Positions 39,926 to 47,516 are shown, counted from the first letter of the stretch. The stretch is 64,000 nt of DNA from Curvibacter sp. GWA2_64_110 (GCA_001797315.1 MGPC01000032.1:1-64000), one strand, 5' to 3'. A program made the numbers and translations. Notes: generated by a model not told the origin, from the letters alone.

Positions 39926-40293
39926 TTGGAAAACCGTTATTAATCAATAACTTAGGCCCGTCTTCGCTCGTCACGTTTTGCTAGGATTTGCCAAGATTGT
40001 CACGTTGAATAGGCTCTCGCATTCAACGTGCATACCTCTCATGGGTCTTTACTTACCTCTTATGTGGGTTGGCGCGGCACCATCATCGAAAGCTAGATTA
40101 GCGACGCTATCAAATTCGGAGTAATAATGAAAAGAGCCGCGACCTATCAAATGCTATGTAGAAGGATCTGAGGGGCCCTTTGTCGTTCTGGGCTGCCGCA
40201 GGCGGCATCCAGTTTTATCGACTATCGAGAAGAGTTCTATGCATCTCAGGTTGATTCGGCTCCATTTGTTTTGATAGCTAAGGATTAACTGAG
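39926..40293. other. Non-coding left end of island with candidate integrase/IHF sites
   Basis: No convincing gene is present in these 368 nt. They hold an exact IHF consensus match (AATCAATAACTTA, 39942-39954), two GTCACGTT octamers (39970-39977 and 39999-40006), and a perfect 10-bp inverted repeat CACGTTGAAT/ATTCAACGTG with 10-nt spacer at 40001-40030. The same octamer occurs twice near the right end (47394 and 47405), suggesting arm-type integrase sites. The distal part should hold the kwaA promoter. A TTGATT...TGATAG pair at 40251-40277 is a weak candidate with a short 15-nt spacer. Confidence 0.6.
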
Positions 40294-40881
40294 ATGGAAA
40301 TGCGCCTTTTTCCTGCACTAGTCTTATTCTTGGCCTCTTACTTCCCACTTAGTCTGATTTTGCTTGTCCAGGACATTCAGGAGACTTCATGGAAAGCGCC
40401 ACTTTGCAACGTTGCAGAGCTGTCGTCTTGCGTCTTACCTGAACTTGCCAATCCGGGGCGCGCTATTGGCCTGCTATGTATCTGCGCGTTGAGCCTAGCC
40501 GTTTTCATGTGGCTGATGAACCGACTCACTGGCATCTCCACTTTAGAAGTGACCGACTCCAAATCTATACCCAACGATCTGATCAACTACGTTTTTCCGT
40601 ATGTCGTTTCGTTTATGGGGCTCGACCTAGGAGCAGATGGAAAGTTTTTTGGTTTCTTGCTTTTCATAGGCTTGATGTTCCTAATTACCTACCGCTCGGG
40701 CCAGATTCTGATGAACCCATTTCTACTCGTTGCCGGTTGGCAGCTATATGAACTGAACATTGTCACTGGAGGGCATAAGCGTTGTGTCAAAGCATTATCA
40801 AAAGAGGCTGTTCGCGCTGGTGATCGACTGAAATCTTGTTTGGTGCATGGAATTTATGTTCTGTATCGAGGTGAAAAATGA
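40294..40881 (+). CDS. kwaA: Kiwa anti-phage protein KwaA (membrane subunit)
   Basis: KwaA is the membrane component of the Kiwa defence system. This 195-aa protein has four hydrophobic helices (about residues 5-26, 57-78, 98-114 and 120-139), then a hydrophobic stretch near 146-160 and a basic cytosolic tail. That size and layout, with a 4-nt overlap (ATGA) to a KwaB-like gene, is why I assign KwaA. The sequence alone is divergent. AAGGATTAACTGAG precedes the ATG, with a second in-frame ATG two codons later. Low-GC cargo gene of the tRNA-Lys island. Confidence 0.78.
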   Translation: MEMRLFPALVLFLASYFPLSLILLVQDIQETSWKAPLCNVAELSSCVLPELANPGRAIGLLCICALSLAVFMWLMNRLTGISTLEVTDSKSIPNDLINYVFPYVVSFMGLDLGADGKFFGFLLFIGLMFLITYRSGQILMNPFLLVAGWQLYELNIVTGGHKRCVKALSKEAVRAGDRLKSCLVHGIYVLYRGEK

Positions 40882-41810
40882 CTATCGCGGAAGATTTACA
40901 GGCATTCGGCAGCTTAGATGTAGTGCAAGCCGACGTTTCGCTTTGGGTATTTAAGAAACGCCCCGTCACTGGACAAGCAAATCCGTTTACAGCCGTCTCA
41001 GTATTGATGAGCAATACATTGAGAGATCAACTTAAAGAGTTGGTCGTTGGCTACCAAAGAAGTCATACTTACGCAGAGGACTACAACTTACTCGCTCAGC
41101 CAGGTGAAGACGGTTTTTTATCTGTACCTCGAGAGGACACGCTCTTCCCTAACCTCCAAGCATTAGTTGATCAACCACTGGAAGAATGCTTAGTAAGCGA
41201 CATAAGACGACTAAACAACGCTGCTGGATACGTTCTCCGGCTTCGTCATGCCGAGCTAATCGTTTACTGCATCAAAAAGACCAACCAGGACTGGGGCACG
41301 CGAAAAAAGAAAGACGTGATGAACATCTTCTTTACAGGAGGTGGCTTGGACATCTTGGAGAATCCTTCTTTCAGCATATCTCGCCAGTTTGACTTCTTCG
41401 TCGCGGGCGATCATGTTCTGATGACTAGCAAACCTGCGTTCGAATCGCTACTGAGCCACAAGGAGTCGTATGAAGATGCCTATGAGGAGTTGAAGCAGGA
41501 ACAGGGGTTTGCGGCTGCGATCTCAGACATGGCACCACTAGACGCTTTTGTCGGCAAGAACTCAACCCAATTACGCCGAATGACGGTGATCAAAGCTCGC
41601 GGTTACTACAGAAACCCCAATTATCTTGCGCGACTTCGGCAAGTTAACGCATCGCGAGGGTGGGGAATTCAGTTCGATGATCAGGGGCGAATCGTACCTA
41701 CAGCTGAAAAAATGCGAGATATCCTTCACGTTCTGCTGGACCATCGGCTGCACTCGGAGCTATCTGATAATCAATACGACGTTCCATCCACATCGCCGGT
41801 TGGGCGATGA
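40878..41810 (+). CDS. kwaB: Kiwa anti-phage protein KwaB (DUF4868)
   Basis: KwaB is the DUF4868 partner of KwaA and is thought to act on invading DNA at the membrane complex. The 310-aa soluble protein has no signal peptide. The DUF4868-like pattern includes a central beta-rich segment (GGLDILENPSFSISRQFDFF, then VAGDHVLMTSKPAFESLL) followed by helices (SHKESYEDAYEELKQEQ). It is translationally coupled to kwaA by an ATGA overlap. It ends 44 nt from the convergent sce7725 gene. Confidence 0.82.
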   Translation: MTIAEDLQAFGSLDVVQADVSLWVFKKRPVTGQANPFTAVSVLMSNTLRDQLKELVVGYQRSHTYAEDYNLLAQPGEDGFLSVPREDTLFPNLQALVDQPLEECLVSDIRRLNNAAGYVLRLRHAELIVYCIKKTNQDWGTRKKKDVMNIFFTGGGLDILENPSFSISRQFDFFVAGDHVLMTSKPAFESLLSHKESYEDAYEELKQEQGFAAAISDMAPLDAFVGKNSTQLRRMTVIKARGYYRNPNYLARLRQVNASRGWGIQFDDQGRIVPTAEKMRDILHVLLDHRLHSELSDNQYDVPSTSPVGR

Positions 41811-41854
41811 GTGGAACTCACACCAATTAGCTGGACAGGATGGCTTTAATCTAC

Positions 41855-42808
41855 TTAGACAGTGCCGTCTATGACGTCAAGCATTAGGCAAATATGGTGT
41901 GCAATCTGGAGCTCCTTGTTTTTCGGAAGTCCTGGAAAGGTCGATGCTTTTACGTGTGCTTCGTAAGCATCTAGGCCAAAGTTTCTACCAAACTCATTTG
42001 GGCGCCTTTTCGATGCGTTAACCAGCTTCTTCGAAGCCTGGATGAACTTACTTGCAACATCACCGATAGCCTTATCTTTGTCATCAGATACAAAATGTTC
42101 AATCCAGATGTCCTTGGTCGCACTGTTTTTGTAGATCGCGTGAATGGCAACGGCAGCAGGGGTTGAGCCACTCGCCTGAAATGCCGAACCAATCGCAGCA
42201 TAGTCGCCGAAGCCAACGCCATTTGACGAGAATGTTTTGTGTCGATCGGTGAAGAGTTCAGGACCACCATAGTCAGCATTGCGATCGAGCTTGTTGAAAT
42301 CATCTTGAATTGCAACGTACTTGGACTTCGGCACCATTGAACGTTGGGCGCTGGTGATCTTGCCATTCAGAACCATGTGGAACCGGACCGTTGACCTTCC
42401 CGCCAATGCCTTAGTTTCCATGTCGGAAAGTCCTGAGCTCGAATAAATAATGGCAGTCTCGCGTTCAGGAAAAACCTTGAAAAACGCGTCAATGTTCTCT
42501 TGTGTCGTTTCTGAATGGCATCTATAGGTCGGAATCACACTGTCGTATTTTTCAATCAATGGCAATGCATCCTTTCTCCAAGCCGTAGCCGCAGTACGCG
42601 AAGCAAGCTGATGCTTGTCGGGATTGAAGATGAGTGCGATCGGTAGCTTTCTGCCTTTGCAAGCCTCAAAGCACTTAGCCAGCGGAGCCACATCTGCATT
42701 TACTGGCTCGATTACCGGAACAAGCGCCGACAGTGAGCGTGCATCTTTGGTCAGAGAACGGATTGCAAGTAGCTCGGACTGACGTCCGTACATGAATGGA
42801 AAATACAT
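41855..42808 (-). CDS. sce7725 family protein (uncharacterised, paired with sce7726)
   Basis: This 317-aa protein begins MYFPFMYGRQSELLAIRSL and continues LSALVPVIEPVNADVAPLAK. That opening recalls the beta-family proteins, which start with a tyrosine/proline-rich segment and a conserved PVIEP-like strand. I recognise it as sce7725, which typically occurs beside an sce7726 gene. Function is not established. It is expressed from the minus strand, 62 nt after sce7726 as called here, presumably in one operon. Sporadic occurrence and the island setting suggest a defence role, which is inference. Confidence 0.8.
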   Translation of the reverse strand: MYFPFMYGRQSELLAIRSLTKDARSLSALVPVIEPVNADVAPLAKCFEACKGRKLPIALIFNPDKHQLASRTAATAWRKDALPLIEKYDSVIPTYRCHSETTQENIDAFFKVFPERETAIIYSSSGLSDMETKALAGRSTVRFHMVLNGKITSAQRSMVPKSKYVAIQDDFNKLDRNADYGGPELFTDRHKTFSSNGVGFGDYAAIGSAFQASGSTPAAVAIHAIYKNSATKDIWIEHFVSDDKDKAIGDVASKFIQASKKLVNASKRRPNEFGRNFGLDAYEAHVKASTFPGLPKNKELQIAHHICLMLDVIDGTV

Positions 42809-42870
42809 TGTGCTCCCCTACGCTTTACGCGCTGTAATAACGCGTAGCATAGTAAGGGGCCTTGGACGGC

Positions 42871-43728
42871 TTAAGCAAGTACTTTTAGCAGTTTCATCCG
42901 CTGCACCCCTGAAAGGGGGGTCGCGTAACCAAGTGGCCTTAGGCTCCGGGGAAGCTCTGAGACAAAGCTAACGGTTGCATCGTCGGTTGTACGTTGTCGC
43001 ATTGCTGAAACTAGTACGTCATGCGCAGCGCTTGGATCAAGTTTTCTAAATAGGACTTCGTAGTGAGCGAACAGGGCACCGTTCGGTAGCGCTGGCTGCG
43101 TCCCAAAATACTTCGTTACAGCGGCAATGTACTCATCGCGACGTAACATGCGGAAGACGACGGCGGGATCGATACGCGACACATCACTTTGGGCGGGGCG
43201 GATCTCTGAAAGCTGATTCCGTCCCTTCAATACGAGAATCCCCACGCGGTCATCTACAGCAGCCTCATATCGCGCGACAAGTGAAGGATGCGTAACCACG
43301 AATACCCGATCAAAAGCCCTCAAGTAGTCGGGCGATTGTGAAGAAAGCCGTTTATCCGAATCGAGCTCAGTCTTAATCTCATATGCGGTTGACGTGCCAT
43401 TGAAAACTGCCACATCAACGATAGAGCCGCCGACTGGTAATTCGACGTGCATACTTGCAGTGCGAGGACTATGGCGACCAAAGACAATGCGATCTGCTAT
43501 TGCAGATTTGTAGACGTATTCACAGCGGTATGCCGTCTGCAATTCGTCTAGGCAGGCATCAAAAAGAGACCCGATCTCGTTCCGATCGTCTGAAGAGAAT
43601 CCGAGGCGTCTTAACTGCTGAAGCACCGGCGTAATGCTGCCAGCTCGCGCAATTTCCGTGAAAACGGGGCGAGTGAACAGCTTCGCCATGACTCGTTGGC
43701 GCTCTAGTTGGGTCGATAGATGCTTCAT
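42871..43728 (-). CDS. sce7726 family protein (nuclease-like)
   Basis: This 285-aa protein matches the sce7726 family. The hallmark is CEYVYKSAIADRIVFGRHS followed by VELPVGGSIVDVAVFNG and AYEIKTELDSDKRL. The D...E-x-K arrangement (IVD, then EIK about 12 residues later) resembles a PD-(D/E)XK nuclease core, followed by FDRVFVVTHPSL. The track begins at a TTG (43758). The ATG at 43728 (MKHLSTQLERQRV) is chosen but the start is uncertain; MAKLF at 43689 is also possible. First gene of the sce7726-sce7725 unit, divergent from the 260-aa unknown. Confidence 0.8.
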   Translation of the reverse strand: MKHLSTQLERQRVMAKLFTRPVFTEIARAGSITPVLQQLRRLGFSSDDRNEIGSLFDACLDELQTAYRCEYVYKSAIADRIVFGRHSPRTASMHVELPVGGSIVDVAVFNGTSTAYEIKTELDSDKRLSSQSPDYLRAFDRVFVVTHPSLVARYEAAVDDRVGILVLKGRNQLSEIRPAQSDVSRIDPAVVFRMLRRDEYIAAVTKYFGTQPALPNGALFAHYEVLFRKLDPSAAHDVLVSAMRQRTTDDATVSFVSELPRSLRPLGYATPLSGVQRMKLLKVLA

Positions 43729-43897
43729 TAGGACAGTGAAGAAAGATACGCGAGACAAGCATTCGTTCCCGCGTAGCTTCGCCGAACCGCATTCTTGGCG
43801 CCGAAGTTTACATCGCCAGTGAATCTCCCTGGTTTTTGAAGAGACTCCGAGTTCACAGTCTTGACGCTGTTAGCATCCGGCCGAAAGGGGATGGGGC

Positions 43898-44680
43898 ATG
43901 AATAAAGAATACGGAAAACTCACCGCCGATCAGTTCATAGAGTTCATCGCATTCGTCCCAGTGCTTCTCTCGACGATTAGGGAGATGGATGGTCTCATCG
44001 CAACGGTCCCTGATGACAAGTTTCTAAGTGTCATGCCGGGCGGCTACGGGCTCTACAGCCATGTGTATGAATTGCCATTCATGAAGCACATGGAGCTAGT
44101 CATTCATGCATTGAACCGTTCTGATGACATCAAAGAAATCGCTTCTTCTGCAGATCCAGAGGAAGCCATCCTTGAGATGTTGCGCAAGCGCGAGGACATA
44201 CACGATAAGCCTCACAGCAGTTCGTTTGATGACCAGGCAGTCGTGACCTTGGTTTACTCGCTCTCTCGTTCTATTCAGTCTCTGGCTATGCATGGCCGCA
44301 GCATCTCAAGTTTTATTGACGAAGTCCGCAAGACTGGAGAGCAAGTTCCGTTGCTAGACGCCATTCGAATGGATCGCTCAGTAATGGGGTGTCCAACCGC
44401 AATGAACGTTATTGCCAAGGCCCAATTGAGAGGGGATACAGACTTCTTCAATAAGTTATCCAATGCAATGAATGGCCCCTCAGCGAAGAAGTGGGCTCCG
44501 TTGGAACCAATGCGTTACGCTTTTTTGATGCTAAAGGAGATGGGTCTAAACAATCTCTCGGGAGCGGAACTTGAGGATCTCATGGTGAACAGACTCAAAG
44601 CCTATGTTCCCGGTGCCGGTGATGCTCAAAAGAACCTGATGGCCCAGTACCGGAATTTCAAAAACATACCAACCATCTGA
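43898..44680 (+). CDS. Unrecognised 260-aa island protein
   Basis: I do not recognise this protein. It is 260 aa, soluble, and looks almost entirely alpha-helical, with no signal peptide and no membrane helix. Recurring features are acidic helical segments (SADPEEAILEMLRKRED), a central SLSRSIQSLAMHGRSISSF and a C-terminal basic helix. The start ATG has AAGGGGATGGGG upstream. It is divergent from sce7726 and precedes the rep gene by 105 nt. It may be cargo (a third defence component) or part of the element's own biology. A 28-bp palindrome overlaps its stop. Confidence 0.75.
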   Translation: MNKEYGKLTADQFIEFIAFVPVLLSTIREMDGLIATVPDDKFLSVMPGGYGLYSHVYELPFMKHMELVIHALNRSDDIKEIASSADPEEAILEMLRKREDIHDKPHSSSFDDQAVVTLVYSLSRSIQSLAMHGRSISSFIDEVRKTGEQVPLLDAIRMDRSVMGCPTAMNVIAKAQLRGDTDFFNKLSNAMNGPSAKKWAPLEPMRYAFLMLKEMGLNNLSGAELEDLMVNRLKAYVPGAGDAQKNLMAQYRNFKNIPTI

Positions 44681-44699
44681 AATCGCGATTTGAGATGGT
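44672..44699. repeat. 28-bp palindrome between the 260-aa gene and the rep gene
   Basis: The 28-bp sequence has arms ACCATCT/AGATGGT around the perfect 12-bp palindrome AAATCGCGATTT, with only one mismatched pair in total. It overlaps the stop codon of the upstream gene and lies 87 nt before the rep start. There is no T-tract, so a terminator is not the obvious reading. It could be an operator or a replication-origin hairpin. Confidence 0.6.
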
Positions 44700-44785
44700 C
44701 GTCTAAAAGGGCCGTCGTGTATTGAATCGGTATCCGTTCCAGGAAGCCAAAGTGGCATGCCTGGCGCGGAAAAAGGATTCAATCC

Positions 44786-46141
44786 ATGTCCAAGAAGTCT
44801 CAACCTGGCAAGCCTGCCAGCGTTCCTCAATCCTCCATCCCAGCCGATCCGGATTCGCGGACGAGCGCGGCAGCGCCGGCCAGCGAATCCGGGTCGGAAG
44901 GTATCGCGGGTGCGTCGCCTAGTAACACAGCACCCGTAAACAGCAATACACCTCCTGGGGATGGTTTCAAACTGCTCCGCTTGGCGGTTGACAGCCTGTA
45001 CCTGTCCTTCCCTGGCGACCTCAAACCCGAAGTCCTGGCAACCCTGGTCACACTCAAGACCAAAGCCCAAACCGAGCACCCCGAGCTCCAGGCTCAAGCC
45101 CAATACGTCCTGGGCCAGCACATCTTCGAGGTCAAAGACAAAGGCGCCCGGATGTTCCCGTTCGTCCTGGAGGACAACGCCTACCGCATCCAACTCTCCC
45201 GACCAGGCAAGAAACTGCCCATGGCCTACGTCAAGGTCTCAGCGGAGTACCTCGCCCACAAAGGCCCCCTGGAAGTCCATAAAGAGCTCCAGGAACTTCT
45301 GGCCGACTTTGGCGACCTGTCTGGGACGGCCATGGTGTCCCGGATCGACCTGGCCGCCGATTTCGTGTCGCATACCGCCATGGACTCCTGGCCCCGCTCG
45401 GCCTGGGTCACTCGGGCTACCCAAATCCACAGCTACGCCAAAGATCAAGTCTTCACCGGCTGGACCGTCGGCATGGGCGGCGTCATCAGTGCCCGGCTCT
45501 ACAACAAGGTCGAAGAAATCCTCTACACGGGCAAATCCTGGGTCATGAACCTCTGGCAAACGTCCGGCTGGACCATCGGGGAGCCGGTCTGGCGGCTTGA
45601 ATTCGAGCTCAAGCGGGATTTCCTCAAGGAGAAGGGCTTATCGGGCCTGGAGGGCGTCCTGGAGCATCTCAACGGCCTGTGGAGCTACGCCACCACCGAA
45701 TGGCTGCGCCTGACGGTTCCCAACGAGGAAGACGCCACCCGGACCCGCTGGCCGATCCATCCCCTTTGGGTCAACCTGGCCTCGGTTGATTGGGAGTCCA
45801 CCAGTTCGGCCCGGCTGGAACGCTTCAGCAATGCCAGAACCCCAAGTGAACAACGCCTGGCTTCCATGGTCATGGGCTCCTTGGTGTCCTACATGGCGAT
45901 GCACAGCCTGGATGACCATAACGACGCCATTGAAGGGCTGTTGGGTGTCCTGTATGAGAACTACTCCCTTGTCGCCTCCAAGAAGGGCATGACCTTCGAA
46001 GAACTGTTGGCGCAACGGGTAGCTCTCAAGGCACGGGAATTCAACACCGGCATCAATGAACCGGGCTTGGCTGCTGCGCTCAAGAAGGCCGCCAAGGATT
46101 CCGGGCCGGATGCCTACCGCCGGGCCTCCAGGGGCGAATAA
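44786..46141 (+). CDS. Replication initiation factor-like protein (Rep_trans-like)
   Basis: This 451-aa protein probably starts replication of the excised element by nicking an origin. The first 55 residues are a disordered proline/serine/alanine-rich segment. The folded part shows VSRIDLAADFVSH, then ISARLYNKVEEILYTGKS and WRLEFELKRDFLKEKGL, the order seen in Rep_trans-type replication factors of phages and integrative elements. The catalytic tyrosine is plausibly in RLYNK. AAAGGATTCAATCC precedes the ATG. Its higher GC than the cargo suggests a different origin. It is followed closely by the HTH and integrase genes. Confidence 0.7.
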   Translation: MSKKSQPGKPASVPQSSIPADPDSRTSAAAPASESGSEGIAGASPSNTAPVNSNTPPGDGFKLLRLAVDSLYLSFPGDLKPEVLATLVTLKTKAQTEHPELQAQAQYVLGQHIFEVKDKGARMFPFVLEDNAYRIQLSRPGKKLPMAYVKVSAEYLAHKGPLEVHKELQELLADFGDLSGTAMVSRIDLAADFVSHTAMDSWPRSAWVTRATQIHSYAKDQVFTGWTVGMGGVISARLYNKVEEILYTGKSWVMNLWQTSGWTIGEPVWRLEFELKRDFLKEKGLSGLEGVLEHLNGLWSYATTEWLRLTVPNEEDATRTRWPIHPLWVNLASVDWESTSSARLERFSNARTPSEQRLASMVMGSLVSYMAMHSLDDHNDAIEGLLGVLYENYSLVASKKGMTFEELLAQRVALKAREFNTGINEPGLAAALKKAAKDSGPDAYRRASRGE

Positions 46142-46152
46142 GGACCCAAGCC

Positions 46153-46503
46153 ATGCATGAAGCTGGCCCGTCTTTGCTGCCCTTGCCACCAGTGCGCTGC
46201 CTGTCCAGGGAACAGGCCGCCGAGTACCTGGGGATAGGTGTGACGCTCCTGGATCAGTTGGATGTCCCAAGCATTCGATTCGGGCGGCGCTGCGTCTATG
46301 ACCGGGTTGACTTGGATGCCTGGCTGGACGAACATAAGGGTGAGCGAAGACGGGCCGGAAAGGAGAGTTTATGGCCCGTAATGAAGGGGTCTACCGGCGT
46401 CCGGATTCCGGCAACTGGTGGATCAATGCAACGCTCCCCAACGGCAAAAGAGTACGCCAAAGCGCTGGGACTGAGCGCCGAGAGGATGCCGAAGCGTATC
46501 TAG
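46153..46503 (+). CDS. Excisionase-like helix-turn-helix protein
   Basis: This 116-aa protein has a MerR-type helix-turn-helix of the kind used by excisionase and AlpA proteins (LSREQAAEYLGIGVTLLDQL, then FGRRCVYDRVDLDAWLDEH). It starts 11 nt after the rep stop, with AGGACC as ribosome-binding site. The HTH core ends near residue 60, and the remaining C-terminal part overlaps the integrase in another frame by 133 nt. Likely directs excision and may regulate the element. Confidence 0.78.
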   Translation: MHEAGPSLLPLPPVRCLSREQAAEYLGIGVTLLDQLDVPSIRFGRRCVYDRVDLDAWLDEHKGERRRAGKESLWPVMKGSTGVRIPATGGSMQRSPTAKEYAKALGLSAERMPKRI

Positions 46504-47453
46504 CAAAACTCAAGCTGGATGCGTACCGGGAGACTCATTTCGGCATCAAGCCCCAACGGAGTTGGCAGGAGGCCGTGGTTCGTTATCTCGAACTGAAACG
46601 AGGCTTGAGAAGTTTTTCGGATGTGCAGCGGATTTGCCGCCACTTGGATTGCTACCTGGGCGACATGCAACTGAGCCAAATCAATGGCGATGTGGTGTGG
46701 GCCGTCATTCAGGGAGAGCTCAAGAAAGGCAATAAACCTGCGACGGTGAATCGTTACCTTGCCACTGTTCGTGCCTTGCTTCGTATGGCGCGTGATGAAT
46801 GGCAGTGGATCGACACCTTTCCGAAGATTCGACTCTTGCCTGGCGAAGTCGAGCGGGACCGCTGGTTGACGCATGAAGAAGCGGAGAGACTGATTCGCTG
46901 TTGTGCGCCTCATCTGGCGGCCCTGGTGCGCTATGCCCTGGCAACAGGCTGCCGCGCTGGTGAGATCACGGGCTTGGAATGGAGTCGGGTGGACCTGCAA
47001 CGCAAGACTGCCTGGTTGAACCAAACCAAGAACGGAACGCCAAGGGGAGTGCCGTTAAATGAAGATGCGATAGAGGTGTTGAAGGAGCAGATTGGCAAAC
47101 ACTCGCGTTACTGCTTTACCTTTCGGGGTGAACCGTGGCGCTGGCAAGTCACCAATTCTGGGTGGCATACCGCGTTAGAGGCTGCCGGTATCCAGGACTT
47201 TCGGTTTCACGACCTGCGCCATACGTGGGCTTCGTGGCATCGCCAGGCGGGAACGTCGTGTGATGAGCTCAAGGAATTGGGCGGCTGGAAATCCAGGGAG
47301 ATGGTGGACCGCTATGCCAAGTACGCTACCAGTCATTTAGCTGATGCCGCCATGAGAATAGAGCGACAACGTGCTGAAAATGTGGGCAATATCGTCACGT
47401 TTTTGTCACGTTCGGAAAAGAAAAAGGACCTGACCTTTCGGTCAAGTCCTTGA
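46371..47453 (+). CDS. Tyrosine site-specific integrase of the tRNA-Lys island
   Basis: This 360-aa tyrosine recombinase has an N-terminal arm-binding region, a core-binding domain (about residues 60-155) and a catalytic domain. Catalytic residues visible are R195 (ATGCRAGEI), K220 (NQTKNGTPR), H280 and R283 (FHDLRHTWASW), W306 in place of the last histidine (LGGWKSREM), and the nucleophile Y315 (MVDRYAKY). AAAGGAG precedes the ATG. The C-terminal codons run through the tRNA-Lys terminator hairpin and the stop TGA (47451-47453) is inside attR. It converges on the tRNA gene. Confidence 0.94.
   Translation: MARNEGVYRRPDSGNWWINATLPNGKRVRQSAGTERREDAEAYLAKLKLDAYRETHFGIKPQRSWQEAVVRYLELKRGLRSFSDVQRICRHLDCYLGDMQLSQINGDVVWAVIQGELKKGNKPATVNRYLATVRALLRMARDEWQWIDTFPKIRLLPGEVERDRWLTHEEAERLIRCCAPHLAALVRYALATGCRAGEITGLEWSRVDLQRKTAWLNQTKNGTPRGVPLNEDAIEVLKEQIGKHSRYCFTFRGEPWRWQVTNSGWHTALEAAGIQDFRFHDLRHTWASWHRQAGTSCDELKELGGWKSREMVDRYAKYATSHLADAAMRIERQRAENVGNIVTFLSRSEKKKDLTFRSSP
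47424..47451 (-). terminator. Terminator of intact tRNA-Lys, supplied by the island
   Basis: On the minus strand a 12-bp stem with one mismatch (AAGGACTTGACC, loop GAAA) is followed by TTTTTCTTTT. It ends the tRNA-Lys transcript and also forms the last codons of the convergent integrase gene. It differs from the left-end hairpin by paired substitutions that keep base-pairing. Confidence 0.75.
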
Positions 47454-47516
47454 TTTCTATTCTTAATTTCTGGTGGGTCCTGAGTGACTCGAACACTCGA
47501 CCTACGGATTAAGAGT
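47448..47516 (-). repeat. attR: 69-bp direct repeat including tRNA-Lys 3' half
   Basis: This is identical to 39857-39925. It spans the integrase stop codon, a 20-nt linker and the last 46 nt of tRNA-Lys through the anticodon loop (GGATTAAGAGT). Identity ends exactly where chromosome-specific tRNA 5' sequence begins (CCGCTGCTCTACC). Confidence 0.93.

Larger units (their letters stand above)
39857..47516. mobile_element. Genomic island (~7.6 kb) in tRNA-Lys carrying Kiwa and sce7725/sce7726 cargo
   Basis: The island is bounded by perfect 69-bp repeats with an intact tRNA-Lys at the right end and a 46-nt tRNA fragment at the left. It contains a tyrosine integrase next to the intact tRNA, an excisionase-like HTH gene and a replication-initiation-like gene. 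Cargo at the left is kwaA-kwaB, the convergent sce7725/sce7726 pair and a 260-aa unknown. The left half (39926 to about 44700) is visibly richer in A and T than the chromosome on either side, while the rep-int half is closer to it. No conjugation or capsid genes are seen, so it is probably an integrative element needing helper functions. Confidence 0.92.

Noticed and set aside
39926-40293. CRISPR array or direct-repeat cluster at the island's left end
   Set aside because: The repeated octamers are too short and irregularly spaced; no spacer-repeat pattern occurs anywhere in the window.
40154-40348. 64-aa minus-strand ORF at the left of the island
   Set aside because: No ribosome-binding site, no recognisable features, and it overlaps the start of kwaA.
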